Below, piece after piece: positions 6,775-13,810 of a DNA stretch of 15,336 bases (the stretch's first letter is position 1; every line of letters begins with the position of its first letter). This DNA is from CAITSH01 sp945892985 (lineage in GTDB: Bacteria > Pseudomonadota > Gammaproteobacteria > Burkholderiales > SG8-39): assembly GCA_945892985.1 (NCBI GenBank), contig CAMDDU010000073.1, positions 1-15,336 on the forward strand, written 5' to 3'. Position numbers and translations under genes: made by a program. Below the pieces are notes generated by a model. That model was given only the letters and a program-made list of their open reading frames with translations. It ran no database searches and was not told where the DNA came from.

Positions 6775-7626
6775 CTACAGCGTGGCCTCAAGGGCGCGCC
6801 GCAATGCGGGCGTGATCTCGGGCATGACGCCGAACCAGGCATTGAACGCGGGCCGCGCCTGGTTAAGCAGCATGCCCAGGCCGTTGACGGTGGGGTTGCC
6901 GCGTTCGCGCGCCGCCGCGAGCAAAGGCGTTTCAAGCGGCACATAGACGACATCGGAAACGAGGCTTTGTCGCGGCAATCTTTCCAGGGAAAGTTCCAGC
7001 GGCGGCTGCCCGACCATGCCCTGGCTGGTGGTGTTCACCAGCAAGGCCGCATCGGCCAGCGCGTCGTTGCGTTGCTCCCATGCAATCGCCCTGACCGGGG
7101 CGCCGAATTCCCGCGCCAGTTCCGCGGCGCGCGCCGGCGTGCGATTGAGCAAGCGGATCTCGCGCGCGCCGCGGTCGGCAAGGCCGGCGATGACGGCCCG
7201 CGCCGCCCCGCCGGCACCCAGCACTGTCGCCGGCCCGGCGTCAGCGCGCCAGTCGGGCTTGGCGTCGAGAAGGCTCTGGATGTAACCAAAGCCGTCGTTG
7301 TTAAAGCCGCTGAGCGAGCCGTCAGGCCCGATGACGATGGTGTTGATGGCGCCGATGCGACGCGCGACAGGGTCGACATGGTCAAGCATCTGCATCGCGG
7401 CGATCTTGTGCGGAACCGTGACATTGCAGCCGGCAAAACCCAGCGCCGCGAGTCCGGGCAGGGCCTGCGCCAGGCGCGCCGGGTCAACCGGTAGCAGAAC
7501 GTATGCGCCATTGAGGCCGTAGTGCTTGATCCAGTAATTGTGCAACACCGGCGAGCGCGAATGCGCCACCGGCCAGCCCATCACACCGGCAAGGATAAAT
7601 TTCTTCGCTTCAGCCATGTCAGGCAT
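6775..7626 (-). CDS. aroE: Shikimate dehydrogenase (AroE family)
   Basis: A complete 283-residue protein that interconverts 3-dehydroshikimate and shikimate with NADP(H) in the cytoplasm, the fourth step of aromatic amino-acid synthesis. Marks are GWPVAHSRSP (17-26; shikimate-binding Ser region), NVTVPHK (68-74; Lys74 catalytic), GAINTI (92-97), NNDG (109-112; Asp111 catalytic partner), the nucleotide turn GAGGAAR (137-143), NRT (161-163), VYVPLETPLL (227-236) and the C-terminal MLLNQARPAF with conserved Gln256. The ending resembles alphaproteobacterial AroE more than the usual betaproteobacterial form. A second AroE elsewhere, or a quinate/shikimate catabolic role, is therefore possible. ATG at 7626 is preferred, but ATG at 7617 would also serve. 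The 109-bp upstream region holds a 10-bp-arm dyad. The flanking genes are remnants, so the genetic setting is unusual for a core gene. Confidence 0.9.
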   Translation of the reverse strand: MPDMAEAKKFILAGVMGWPVAHSRSPVLHNYWIKHYGLNGAYVLLPVDPARLAQALPGLAALGFAGCNVTVPHKIAAMQMLDHVDPVARRIGAINTIVIGPDGSLSGFNNDGFGYIQSLLDAKPDWRADAGPATVLGAGGAARAVIAGLADRGAREIRLLNRTPARAAELAREFGAPVRAIAWEQRNDALADAALLVNTTSQGMVGQPPLELSLERLPRQSLVSDVVYVPLETPLLAAARERGNPTVNGLGMLLNQARPAFNAWFGVMPEITPALRRALEATL

Positions 7627-7641
7627 ATCCGTGGTTCGCGG

Positions 7642-7670
7642 CGGTCATGGCCAATCGGGCGCCATGACCG
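7642..7670. promoter_or_regulatory. 10-bp-arm inverted repeat just upstream of aroE
   Basis: CGGTCATGGC (7642-7651) and GCCATGACCG (7661-7670) are perfect complements around a 9-nt spacer, starting 16 bp before the aroE ATG. No T-run follows in either direction, so a terminator is unlikely. It may be an operator or a leader-RNA hairpin near the ribosome site. Confidence 0.6.
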
Positions 7671-7677
7671 TGCAGGG

Positions 7678-7720
7678 AAATATAAAGACGGCCCGCCTGT
7701 GGAGAACAGGCCGGGGGCCG
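7678..7720 (-). terminator. Rho-independent terminator of the binding-protein remnant
   Basis: On the minus strand, a stem made of GCCTGT/ACAGGC around a 5-nt loop (7695-7711), extended by a GC-rich outer stem with one bulge (7691-7715), is followed by CTTTATATTT. It lies about 20 bp after the stop codon at 7736, as expected for the 3' end of a transcription unit. Confidence 0.6.
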
Positions 7721-7735
7721 CGGCTTGAACGATGC

Positions 7736-8011
7736 TTACTTTGTCGCCGGCGGCAGGGTTTCGGTCACCACCTGTTTGCCGTTGACCACCTTGCTCAGAA
7801 AACGCTCACGATCGATATCGCCGTTCTGCTCAACACTCACCTCGAGCATGATTCCCGGGTATTGCTTGGCGGACAGCTTGGCGCCGACCAGATAGCCATT
7901 GCCTATTCTATGCGTTGACTGGCGTGCGCGCCAGCCAGCCGCCGCGTTGTCGCGGCCGGGCAAACCGGCCGAACCAGGCCTGAAAACATGCGCGAAAACG
8001 TCCCCGACCAC
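7736..8011 (-). pseudogene. 3' remnant of a branched-chain-type ABC substrate-binding protein gene
   Basis: The open frame encodes 91 residues, but only the last 57 or so (from RIGNGYLVG) resemble a known family. The stretch EVSVEQNGDIDRERFLSKVV, then NGKQVVTETLPPA, is like the extreme C-terminus of LivJ/LivK-type (Peripla_BP_6) periplasmic binding proteins, where D-x-D-R-E-S-F...V-x-x-G-K-Q-V-V-x-E-T-L-P-P is common. Such proteins are about 380-420 residues; the binding lobes and signal peptide are absent. The 34 residues before it are GC-rich and unrelated, and the DNA at 7919-7970 holds two small hairpins, so the break lies near 7910. The matching terminator is still present. Assignment is from a short C-terminal pattern only. 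Confidence 0.5.
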
Positions 8012-8055
8012 GCTTTACCCTTCACCCTCCGACCTTCCCCCCCAACCATCACGCT

Positions 8056-8640
8056 TCAACAATCGGCCTGTCCGGGCGCGGGGCGGGGCGTCGCGACAAA
8101 ACCGAAGCGGGTCGCCACCTCTGCGGCAAGGGCAGCTCCCAGGCTTATGCAATCACCTCCGATGACAAGCTGCAGTCCGCTGCCGCGCTCGATCGCCGCT
8201 TCACCCGGGCTGCCGCCGGCGGCATCGCGCATCAGCGCAAGCGCCTCGGCCAGGTCACGGTCATCGAGCGAACCCGCACCAAGGTCGGTCTGCAGCAGCA
8301 GGCCACCGGCATCATCCAGCCAGGCGGCGCGCAAGGCCTGCGCGACAAGGCCGCTGTGCGCCAGCAAACGCTTGCCGCCACCGTCGATGCGATAGACCAG
8401 GGGCATGTGATGCAAATTGACAAAAACGCGTTGGGGCCCGTTCTGGAAAAACCAGCGGCCGTCGTCGTCATGCTGGTAGTTGCGCCCGATGAACGCGCAC
8501 AAGGCGGCGTTGCCGATGCGCTCAAAGCCGCCCCCCGGGCACTTCACCAGCCAGTTGCCGCGACGGTCGAGCGCCAGCCAGCCGAAGACGTCAGGGACAT
8601 CCGGCCAGCGCACCATGCTGCGAATGACAATTTCATCCAT
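8056..8640 (-). CDS. Conserved protein of unknown function (WFFQNGPQRVFV motif)
   Basis: A 194-residue soluble protein with no signal peptide, membrane segment or known catalytic motif. The conserved-looking part is the N-terminal half: MVRWPDVPDVFGWLALDRRG (9-28), an FIGRNYQHDDDGRWFF stretch (50-65) running into QNGPQRVFVNL (66-76), then a later LDDRDLAEALALM (125-137). I recall this pattern from uncharacterised proteobacterial proteins of about 150-200 residues, often given a DUF name (possibly DUF2944), but I cannot confirm the number. The C-terminal 50 residues are Ala/Gly-rich and may be less conserved. It follows the TIGR02444-like gene by 18 bp in the same direction, so the two are probably cotranscribed. 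ATG at 8640 is used, with GGGG upstream; Met9 is an alternative. Confidence 0.8.
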   Translation of the reverse strand: MDEIVIRSMVRWPDVPDVFGWLALDRRGNWLVKCPGGGFERIGNAALCAFIGRNYQHDDDGRWFFQNGPQRVFVNLHHMPLVYRIDGGGKRLLAHSGLVAQALRAAWLDDAGGLLLQTDLGAGSLDDRDLAEALALMRDAAGGSPGEAAIERGSGLQLVIGGDCISLGAALAAEVATRFGFVATPRPAPGQADC

Positions 8641-8658
8641 ACAACCCCAGTGCCGGAC

Positions 8659-9090
8659 CTATTGGCGCTGCGGCGGGATTGAATCCGGCCGCTGACTTTC
8701 AATACCTCGTTGCCAAGCGTCGAACCATTCACACAGCGCATAAAACTCCGTCTGCTCGGCTTGCAGTTCGGCCTGTTTGATCGACTGGCGAAGCGATTCT
8801 TTCGCGTCACCGGTTCCCGCGGGACCGGGCAGGTCCTTCATGGCCCTTCTGAGCGTGCGCAATGGGACGATGACGGTTTCGCGCCAAGGTAGTACCAGCG
8901 CCTCGGCACCCAGCCGGGCCTGATCACTAACAGTCTGGCCCAGCCGGTCTTTCACATAAAGAAAAAACAAATGTAAAACGATATCGAGCCCGGTCTCCTG
9001 CTGCTGGCGCAACAAGTCCTCGGCAACCCCGGACCGCGCATAGACTTCGAGGATATAACGCCATGCGTCATCGCGAACCAAACCGCTCAT
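8659..9090 (-). CDS. TIGR02444-family (DUF2390-like) protein of unknown function
   Basis: A 143-residue, mainly helical cytoplasmic protein. The pattern DDAWRYILEVYARSGVAEDLL, the following LDIVLHLFFLYV (35-46), WRETVIVPLRTLRRAMK (69-85) and IKQAELQAEQTEFYAL (104-119) fit the TIGR02444 family, which is restricted mainly to gamma- and betaproteobacteria and has no known role. The length is in the normal range (about 150-170). The C-terminus is Pro/Gln-rich. The start ATG has a weak upstream purine run. It is separated from the UbiD-like gene upstream by 69 bp with no hairpin, so read-through from the UbiD gene is possible. A functional link to the decarboxylase is not implied by the family. 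Confidence 0.78.
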   Translation of the reverse strand: MSGLVRDDAWRYILEVYARSGVAEDLLRQQQETGLDIVLHLFFLYVKDRLGQTVSDQARLGAEALVLPWRETVIVPLRTLRRAMKDLPGPAGTGDAKESLRQSIKQAELQAEQTEFYALCEWFDAWQRGIESQRPDSIPPQRQ

Positions 9091-9159
9091 ATCTGCGCCC
9101 GGCGCACTGCGTGCAAAACAACTGCGGTTATTGGCGAAAATTCCGCCGGCACCATTGGC

Positions 9160-10803
9160 TCAGCGCGCCTTGGCATCAAATGTAGATCCGCGAATGCAAA
9201 TTCGCCCGACCGGATCCTTCCAGAGCTTGCCCTCCTGGTGCAGCTGCCCAAAGGCGTGCGCGATGGCAACAAAATCGTATTCTGGAAGCTTTTTGTCGAT
9301 TTCCGTGTAATACAACGGCGACTCCTCGATCAGTGCCAGAATCTTCGCCTTGAGCACGGTCTCGACATCGGCCGAGGGCGCGCTCTCCGGGTCGGATTTC
9401 CCCTTGACGTAATCGTCGATCTTGGCGGTTTCGGCATAGGCGTAGGCGACACGCTCGTAACGTTCCTTCGGAATACCCTCTCCAATGGTCGCGTCAATGC
9501 CGACTTTTGCGCCGGTTGGCACCACCCCGGGGGTGATATACAGGCTCGGGTCGAGCGGCTTGGCCCGCACACCCGGGATGATAATCACGTCGCGATCACC
9601 CTGCACCCTGGTGGCTATGGCCCACTCCACCTCATGCCCGTTGTAGACATCGATGTCCTCATCGACCACCACGACATGCTTGAGATCGCCCACCGAGAGC
9701 GCTGCCAGAAGCGCAGTCTTGCCCTCGCCGGCCTGCTTCTTGATCGATATGACCGCATGCCAGTACGCCGCGCCGCCGACGGTGATATTGATATCCTCGA
9801 CATGCACGCCGGTATTTTGCAGGGCGCGGCGCACCGGCTGGTGCAGGGCGGCGGCGCCAAGGTAGCTGTATTCAAACGGCATGTGCAGGGCGTAATACAT
9901 CGCGTCCCGCCGCATCATGACGGCGTTAATTTTCACGTTCGGGTTCCAGTGAAGGCCGCCCATCAGAAAGGTAAATTCCCCAAAGCGTCCTTCGGGCTGG
10001 GTCCAACCCGTGGGCATGATCTCGCCCTCTAGAACGATCTCGCTATCAGCGATATAGGGCAGATCGGAAGTCTTGCACTGGCCAAGCGCGATGCCTGCGC
10101 CACGAAACCCGCCGGAAAGGGACATTTCCTCGACATCGAGCGCCGCACGAAAATTGGCCGCGACAGTCTCCATCGGATGGGTGCCGATTGAAATCGAAAT
10201 CGGCAACGACCTGCCGGCCTTGTAGGCGCGCTCGGCGTAATGCCGCAGGTTGTTCGGCGTTACGATATCAATGCCGGTGAGGTTCTTCTCTTTCACCATA
10301 AATCGATAACAGCCGGTATTGATGATGCCGTACTCCGGATCGCGCGCCATCACAACACCGGCGGTGATCATCGGCCCGCCGTCGTGAATCGAGAAGATCG
10401 GTATCGGCAGCGAAAACAGATCGACGTCGTCGCCCGTGAGGATGATCTCCTCGGTTTTTGAGGTCGCCACCCTGGTCGGCGCGATCGGGTTGGCGAGGCC
10501 CGTGGTCATCACCGCCTCGATTTCCCGGTAATTGGCGCAACCCATGGACATGAAAGCGCGCTTGGCTGACCGAACGATGCCCGACAATATGGGCATCTTG
10601 TAACCGATTACGTTATGAAACATCAATGCCTTGTCTGATTGGTCGACAAGAGTCGCCACATGACGGATATCGACGGGCTTGTGGAAATCAATCAGTTCGC
10701 CGGCCGCGCGCAGCCGCTCTACGAAACCGCGCAGATCTTCCGTGAAGGGCTTGCGTACCTCGCCAGCGCCCGCTTTTGCTTGAATACCCGATTTATTTTG
10801 CAT
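9160..10803 (-). CDS. UbiD-family prenylated-FMN decarboxylase with C-terminal winged-helix-like extension
   Basis: A 547-residue enzyme of the UbiD family, which (de)carboxylates aromatic, heteroaromatic or unsaturated acids using prenylated FMN made by UbiX. The catalytic Arg-Glu-Glu set is visible: NTGCYR (162-167) gives Arg167 with a likely metal-binding Asn162 five residues earlier, and PEGRFGEF (270-277) gives Glu271 and Glu276 in the family's five-residue spacing. The barrel region SEIVLEG (254-260) is also typical. UbiD proteins are usually 480-500 residues; here a Ser/Pro-containing linker (about 467-483) leads to residues 484-541, predicted by eye as three helices and a strand pair (ILALIEE, YYTEIDKKL, IAHAFGQLHQEGKL, then WKDPVGRICIRG), like a winged helix. 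It is preceded by the NitT/TauT ABC genes. No ubiX is in the window. GGAG lies 10 nt before the ATG. Substrate not determinable. Confidence 0.9.
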   Translation of the reverse strand: MQNKSGIQAKAGAGEVRKPFTEDLRGFVERLRAAGELIDFHKPVDIRHVATLVDQSDKALMFHNVIGYKMPILSGIVRSAKRAFMSMGCANYREIEAVMTTGLANPIAPTRVATSKTEEIILTGDDVDLFSLPIPIFSIHDGGPMITAGVVMARDPEYGIINTGCYRFMVKEKNLTGIDIVTPNNLRHYAERAYKAGRSLPISISIGTHPMETVAANFRAALDVEEMSLSGGFRGAGIALGQCKTSDLPYIADSEIVLEGEIMPTGWTQPEGRFGEFTFLMGGLHWNPNVKINAVMMRRDAMYYALHMPFEYSYLGAAALHQPVRRALQNTGVHVEDINITVGGAAYWHAVISIKKQAGEGKTALLAALSVGDLKHVVVVDEDIDVYNGHEVEWAIATRVQGDRDVIIIPGVRAKPLDPSLYITPGVVPTGAKVGIDATIGEGIPKERYERVAYAYAETAKIDDYVKGKSDPESAPSADVETVLKAKILALIEESPLYYTEIDKKLPEYDFVAIAHAFGQLHQEGKLWKDPVGRICIRGSTFDAKAR

Positions 10804-10881
10804 GATTCGCTATCTCCAAAATTCGTAAAAACAGATCAGCCCAAACGGCCGGACAAAATCGATCGCACCGGCATCGGATTG

Positions 10882-10893
10882 ATGCACGTGCAT
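10882..10893. promoter_or_regulatory. Palindrome ATGCACGTGCAT upstream of the UbiD-like gene
   Basis: A perfect 12-bp palindrome in the 96-bp gap between the ABC ATPase stop and the UbiD-like start, 79-90 bp before the ATG. The position suits an operator giving the decarboxylase separate control, but no clear promoter hexamers accompany it. Confidence 0.45.
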
Positions 10894-10899
10894 GACACC

Positions 10900-11697
10900 C
10901 TAACGAAGCGCAACGTCCTCTTCCACATCCACTGTAATGATTTGGTCCCATATTTCGGCAACAAGGTCGTGAAATTCCGGCATCTTGCGCGTGGTACGAA
11001 AATCACGTGGACGGGGCAAATTGACATCGAACGTGGCCTTGATCTGGCCCGGCCGGCTGCTCAGGACGATCACGCGGTCCGACAGGAAAACCGCCTCCTC
11101 GATGTCGTGCGTCACAAAAATGACACTTTTCTTGTAGGAACTCCAGATACGCAGCAACTCCCGGGCCATCAGGATTTTTGTCTGTGCATCGAGCGCACCA
11201 AACGGCTCGTCCATCAGGTAGAGCTCGGGTTCGTAGGCGAGCAACCTGCCAAGCGAGACGCGCTGCCGCATGCCGCCGGAGAGCATTGACGGATAGTGGC
11301 GTTCAAAGCCGGCCAATCCGAGAAACGCAATCAACTCGCGCTTGCGCTCGGCGTGCAATTCAACGGGGAGCCCCCGCAACTCCAGACCAACGGTAATGTT
11401 CTCTTCGACCGTGGCCCACGGCAGCAATGCGTCCTTTTGAAACATGAAACCAAGCCGCTCGCCAGAAGAGTTAACTTCCGCGCCATCGACCAGAATCCGC
11501 CCCTTCGTCGGCTGCTCCAGGCCGGACACCAACTTGAGCAAGGTCGACTTGCCGCAGCCGCTCGGACCGACGATGGACAGGAATGCCCCGTTATCAAGCG
11601 TCAGGGACACATCGCGCAAAACCTCGACCGCCCCATAGGAGCGGGACACGGATTCCAAGAGCACCTTTGCCGGCGCGGCGGCGACAATATCGCTCAT
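10900..11697 (-). CDS. ABC transporter ATP-binding protein, NitT/TauT (SsuB/TauB) type
   Basis: A 265-residue nucleotide-binding subunit that powers import through the permease encoded upstream. All motifs are intact: Walker A GPSGCGKST (44-52), Q-loop Gln87 in FMFQKDALLPW, signature LSGGMRQR (139-146), Walker B LYLMDEP (159-165) and H-loop His197 in FVTHDIEEA. DALLPWATVEEN and SSRPGQI are characteristic of the nitrate/sulfonate/taurine importer class, as is FGALDAQTK after Walker B. CGGAG lies about 8 nt before the ATG. It follows the binding-protein gene by 153 bp and precedes the UbiD-like gene by 96 bp, all in one direction. The permease-binding protein-ATPase order fits a complete importer. 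Confidence 0.95.
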   Translation of the reverse strand: MSDIVAAAPAKVLLESVSRSYGAVEVLRDVSLTLDNGAFLSIVGPSGCGKSTLLKLVSGLEQPTKGRILVDGAEVNSSGERLGFMFQKDALLPWATVEENITVGLELRGLPVELHAERKRELIAFLGLAGFERHYPSMLSGGMRQRVSLGRLLAYEPELYLMDEPFGALDAQTKILMARELLRIWSSYKKSVIFVTHDIEEAVFLSDRVIVLSSRPGQIKATFDVNLPRPRDFRTTRKMPEFHDLVAEIWDQIITVDVEEDVALR

Positions 11698-11850
11698 CGG
11701 CGCGACTCCGGCGGCAACTGCATCAGCATCCCATCTGACAGGACGGCATGCGATGGAAACGAGGATCGAATTTGCATTTGACTCATTAAGTAGGGCGCTC
11801 CTGGCGTAGTCCGGGGCATCACAGCAGGCGAATTTCCCGCCGCGCTGCGA

Positions 11851-12810
11851 CTAAAATCTGGGCTTCAATTCCTCTACAGTTATCGGCTTCAGAGACGGAT
11901 CTGCGCCGATGACAATCGTGTTCATGTTGCGCACCGCTTCGGCTTCGTATGCCCCCCCCTTCGGGATACGATTGACAGCAGACTTGACCGTGGACGCAAC
12001 GAGCTCATCGGAAAAATGCGGGTACATTTTTTTGATCCTCTCATGGCCGACAGAGGGGTTTTTCTCCAGTTCAGTCGCGGCCTTGGCGAGTGCCCGTGCA
12101 AAACCGCGCGCCACTTCAGGATTTGCGCCAACCCAGCTTTCCAGGGCGAGGGCGGAAAAGCTGGCGTAAGGCAGCGTCGCGAAATCCTTTACCACCGTAT
12201 AGGCGCCTTTTTTCTGCATCAGGTATGCAGTGTCAGTTTCGACCACCAGGCCCGCATCGATCCTGCCACTGTCTATTGACGCAATCATCGCGCCACCGGT
12301 ACCGCTGCCAACAATCTGAAAATCGCGGTCAGGGTCAAGCTTCAGTTCCTTGATTGCCCAACGAATCGTGCTGTCGGTCATACTGCCGGGAGAACTGATG
12401 CCCAATTTTTTACCTTTTAGCGCCGCCAGCGAGGTCGCAACGCCGGTCTTGCCAATCAGCGTGTAATCATGAAACCTGTCTAAGCCGTAGAGGACAACGG
12501 TCGGCCTGCCCCGGTTCTTCAGGCGCAATGCGTGATCGGTGGCGCAAAAACAGATATCCACGCTGCCGCCGGCGAAAGCCTGCACGGTGGGCCCGCCGCC
12601 CTTGAAGTCGATGAATTCAACATCGAGATTTTCCGCCTTGAAGTAGCCCTTGTCATCAGCCACCCACGCGGCGAGCATGCACTCAAACGAGACGGAAACG
12701 CCAGCCTTGACTTTAGTGAGTTTGGATTGTGCCGCAACCGGACCGGCAACAAGAAACACACCGGCAACGAGGGCCGCTGCCACGACTTTGCAACTTGAGA
12801 AGTTGAACAT
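11851..12810 (-). CDS. ABC transporter substrate-binding protein, NitT/TauT (NMT1/THI5-like) type
   Basis: A 319-residue periplasmic solute-binding protein. Residues 1-28 are a signal peptide (Lys8, hydrophobic AAALVAGVFLVAG, cleavage after VAA or nearby). The mature part follows the NMT1/SsuA pattern: WVADDKGYFKAENLDVEFI (49-67), GGGPTVQAFAGGSVDICF (71-88), LKGKKLGISSPGSMTD (131-146), the hinge region IASIDSGRIDAGLV (176-189) and a helical C-terminus ending TVEELKPRF. It delivers ligand to the permease encoded 49 bp upstream. The mature protein has three cysteines (44, 87, 89), two of them in ICFC, which is unusual for a periplasmic binding protein. AAGGAAGG provides a good ribosome site. 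The ligand cannot be deduced; relatives bind sulfonates, nitrate, pyrimidines or aromatic acids. Confidence 0.92.
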   Translation of the reverse strand: MFNFSSCKVVAAALVAGVFLVAGPVAAQSKLTKVKAGVSVSFECMLAAWVADDKGYFKAENLDVEFIDFKGGGPTVQAFAGGSVDICFCATDHALRLKNRGRPTVVLYGLDRFHDYTLIGKTGVATSLAALKGKKLGISSPGSMTDSTIRWAIKELKLDPDRDFQIVGSGTGGAMIASIDSGRIDAGLVVETDTAYLMQKKGAYTVVKDFATLPYASFSALALESWVGANPEVARGFARALAKAATELEKNPSVGHERIKKMYPHFSDELVASTVKSAVNRIPKGGAYEAEAVRNMNTIVIGADPSLKPITVEELKPRF

Positions 12811-12859
12811 GATTTGAACCTTCCTTGAAAAATAAAAATGTGCCTAAAATCAGGGCAAG

Positions 12860-13654
12860 TCAGTTCCTGCGCTGAAACCGCAGAAGACGCCGCTCTGCAA
12901 AACTGACCGTCTCGTTAATCGCAAGCGCCAGAATCATTAGCGCAATAAGCCCTACGAAAACACCGGTGGTATCCAGACGCCCTCCTGAATGCTCGACATA
13001 CCAGCCGAGGCCGCGGTTCGACCCCAGTAACTCGCCGATCACCGAACCAATCAACGCAAGCCCGACGTTGATTCGGAAAGCGGCGATGAGCCACGGCAAT
13101 ATCGAGGGGATCTGCACCCGCCGGAAAATGTAGTCGCGCGATGCCCGCATCGTGCGCATCAAGCTGAGCAGGTCGCGATCAACCTCAAGCAAGCCCTGGC
13201 GCGTATTGAGGATAAACACGAATACCACGAGCGAGAACACCAGCATGACCTTAGACCAGAGCCCAATACCGAACCAGATAACAAACAGCGGCGCGAGCGC
13301 GATGCGCGGCAGGCTGTAAAGCCCCATCAGGAACGGATCGACAACACGCGCTGTTTTAGGTAAAGCAACCAGAATAATACCCAGTCCAACGCCCACCGGA
13401 AGGGCAAGCACCAGCCCCAGTATGGCCTGCCAGAGGGTGGCCCATGAGTGAATAAACAGCATGCCGGATTGGCCAAGTTCCCACAGGCGGACCGCAATGT
13501 CACTGGGCCTGCTGACCCAAAACGGATCGATAATCGTGCTTGAGGCGATTTGCCATAGCGCCAAAATCGCGACCAGCAATACCGTTCGCTGTATTGCGAC
13601 AACCAACACATCCCTGCCTGCACTGCTGCTATCGCCACCGGAAAATTCGCTCAC
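12860..13654 (-). CDS. ABC transporter permease, NitT/TauT (SsuC/TauC) type
   Basis: A 264-residue inner-membrane permease with about six hydrophobic segments (roughly 17-36, 74-98, 107-127, 134-151, 189-208, 231-250). The cytoplasmic EAA-type coupling loop is EVDRDLLSLMRTMRASRDYI (157-176) followed by RRVQIPSILPWL; it contacts the ATPase. GELLGSNRGLGWYV (207-220) is characteristic of the SsuC/TauC class. The start is taken as GTG at 13652-13654 because AGAGGT lies 6 nt upstream; a GTG at 13702 gives 16 more residues without a good ribosome site. It is the first gene of the importer in transcription order, 156 bp after the MDR gene; that spacer has a 7-bp-arm dyad (13732-13767). Confidence 0.93.
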   Translation of the reverse strand: MSEFSGGDSSSAGRDVLVVAIQRTVLLVAILALWQIASSTIIDPFWVSRPSDIAVRLWELGQSGMLFIHSWATLWQAILGLVLALPVGVGLGIILVALPKTARVVDPFLMGLYSLPRIALAPLFVIWFGIGLWSKVMLVFSLVVFVFILNTRQGLLEVDRDLLSLMRTMRASRDYIFRRVQIPSILPWLIAAFRINVGLALIGSVIGELLGSNRGLGWYVEHSGGRLDTTGVFVGLIALMILALAINETVSFAERRLLRFQRRN

Positions 13655-13731
13655 AACTTCACCTCTGAAAATTCCTTCGATAAACCGCCCGCCCCATTCC
13701 ACATGCGGGAAGCGGGAGCTTGCGACACCAT

Positions 13732-13767
13732 GTCCACAATGCCAGAGCGCGCCATCCGAGTGTGGAC
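13732..13767. promoter_or_regulatory. Dyad GTCCACA...TGTGGAC in the MDR-permease spacer
   Basis: Perfect 7-bp arms at 13732-13738 and 13761-13767 are separated by 22 bp. The dyad lies in the 156-bp spacer upstream of the ABC permease start and downstream of the MDR stop. No T-run follows, so it is more like a paired binding site than a terminator. A chance origin is possible. Confidence 0.35.
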
Positions 13768-13810
13768 GGCACGGTTGATGACGCCTTCTGGCGCACCGTC
13801 CAATTCCGGC

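Noticed and set aside
7919..7970. Two 6-bp-stem hairpins (CTGGCG/CGCCAG and GGCCGG/CCGGCC) as regulatory RNA or attachment site
   Set aside because: Short GC stems are common in this base composition; no T-run, conserved core or flanking duplication supports a function.
9238..10032. 264-codon plus-strand open frame
   Set aside because: Antisense to the UbiD gene, which has intact catalytic motifs; no independent support.
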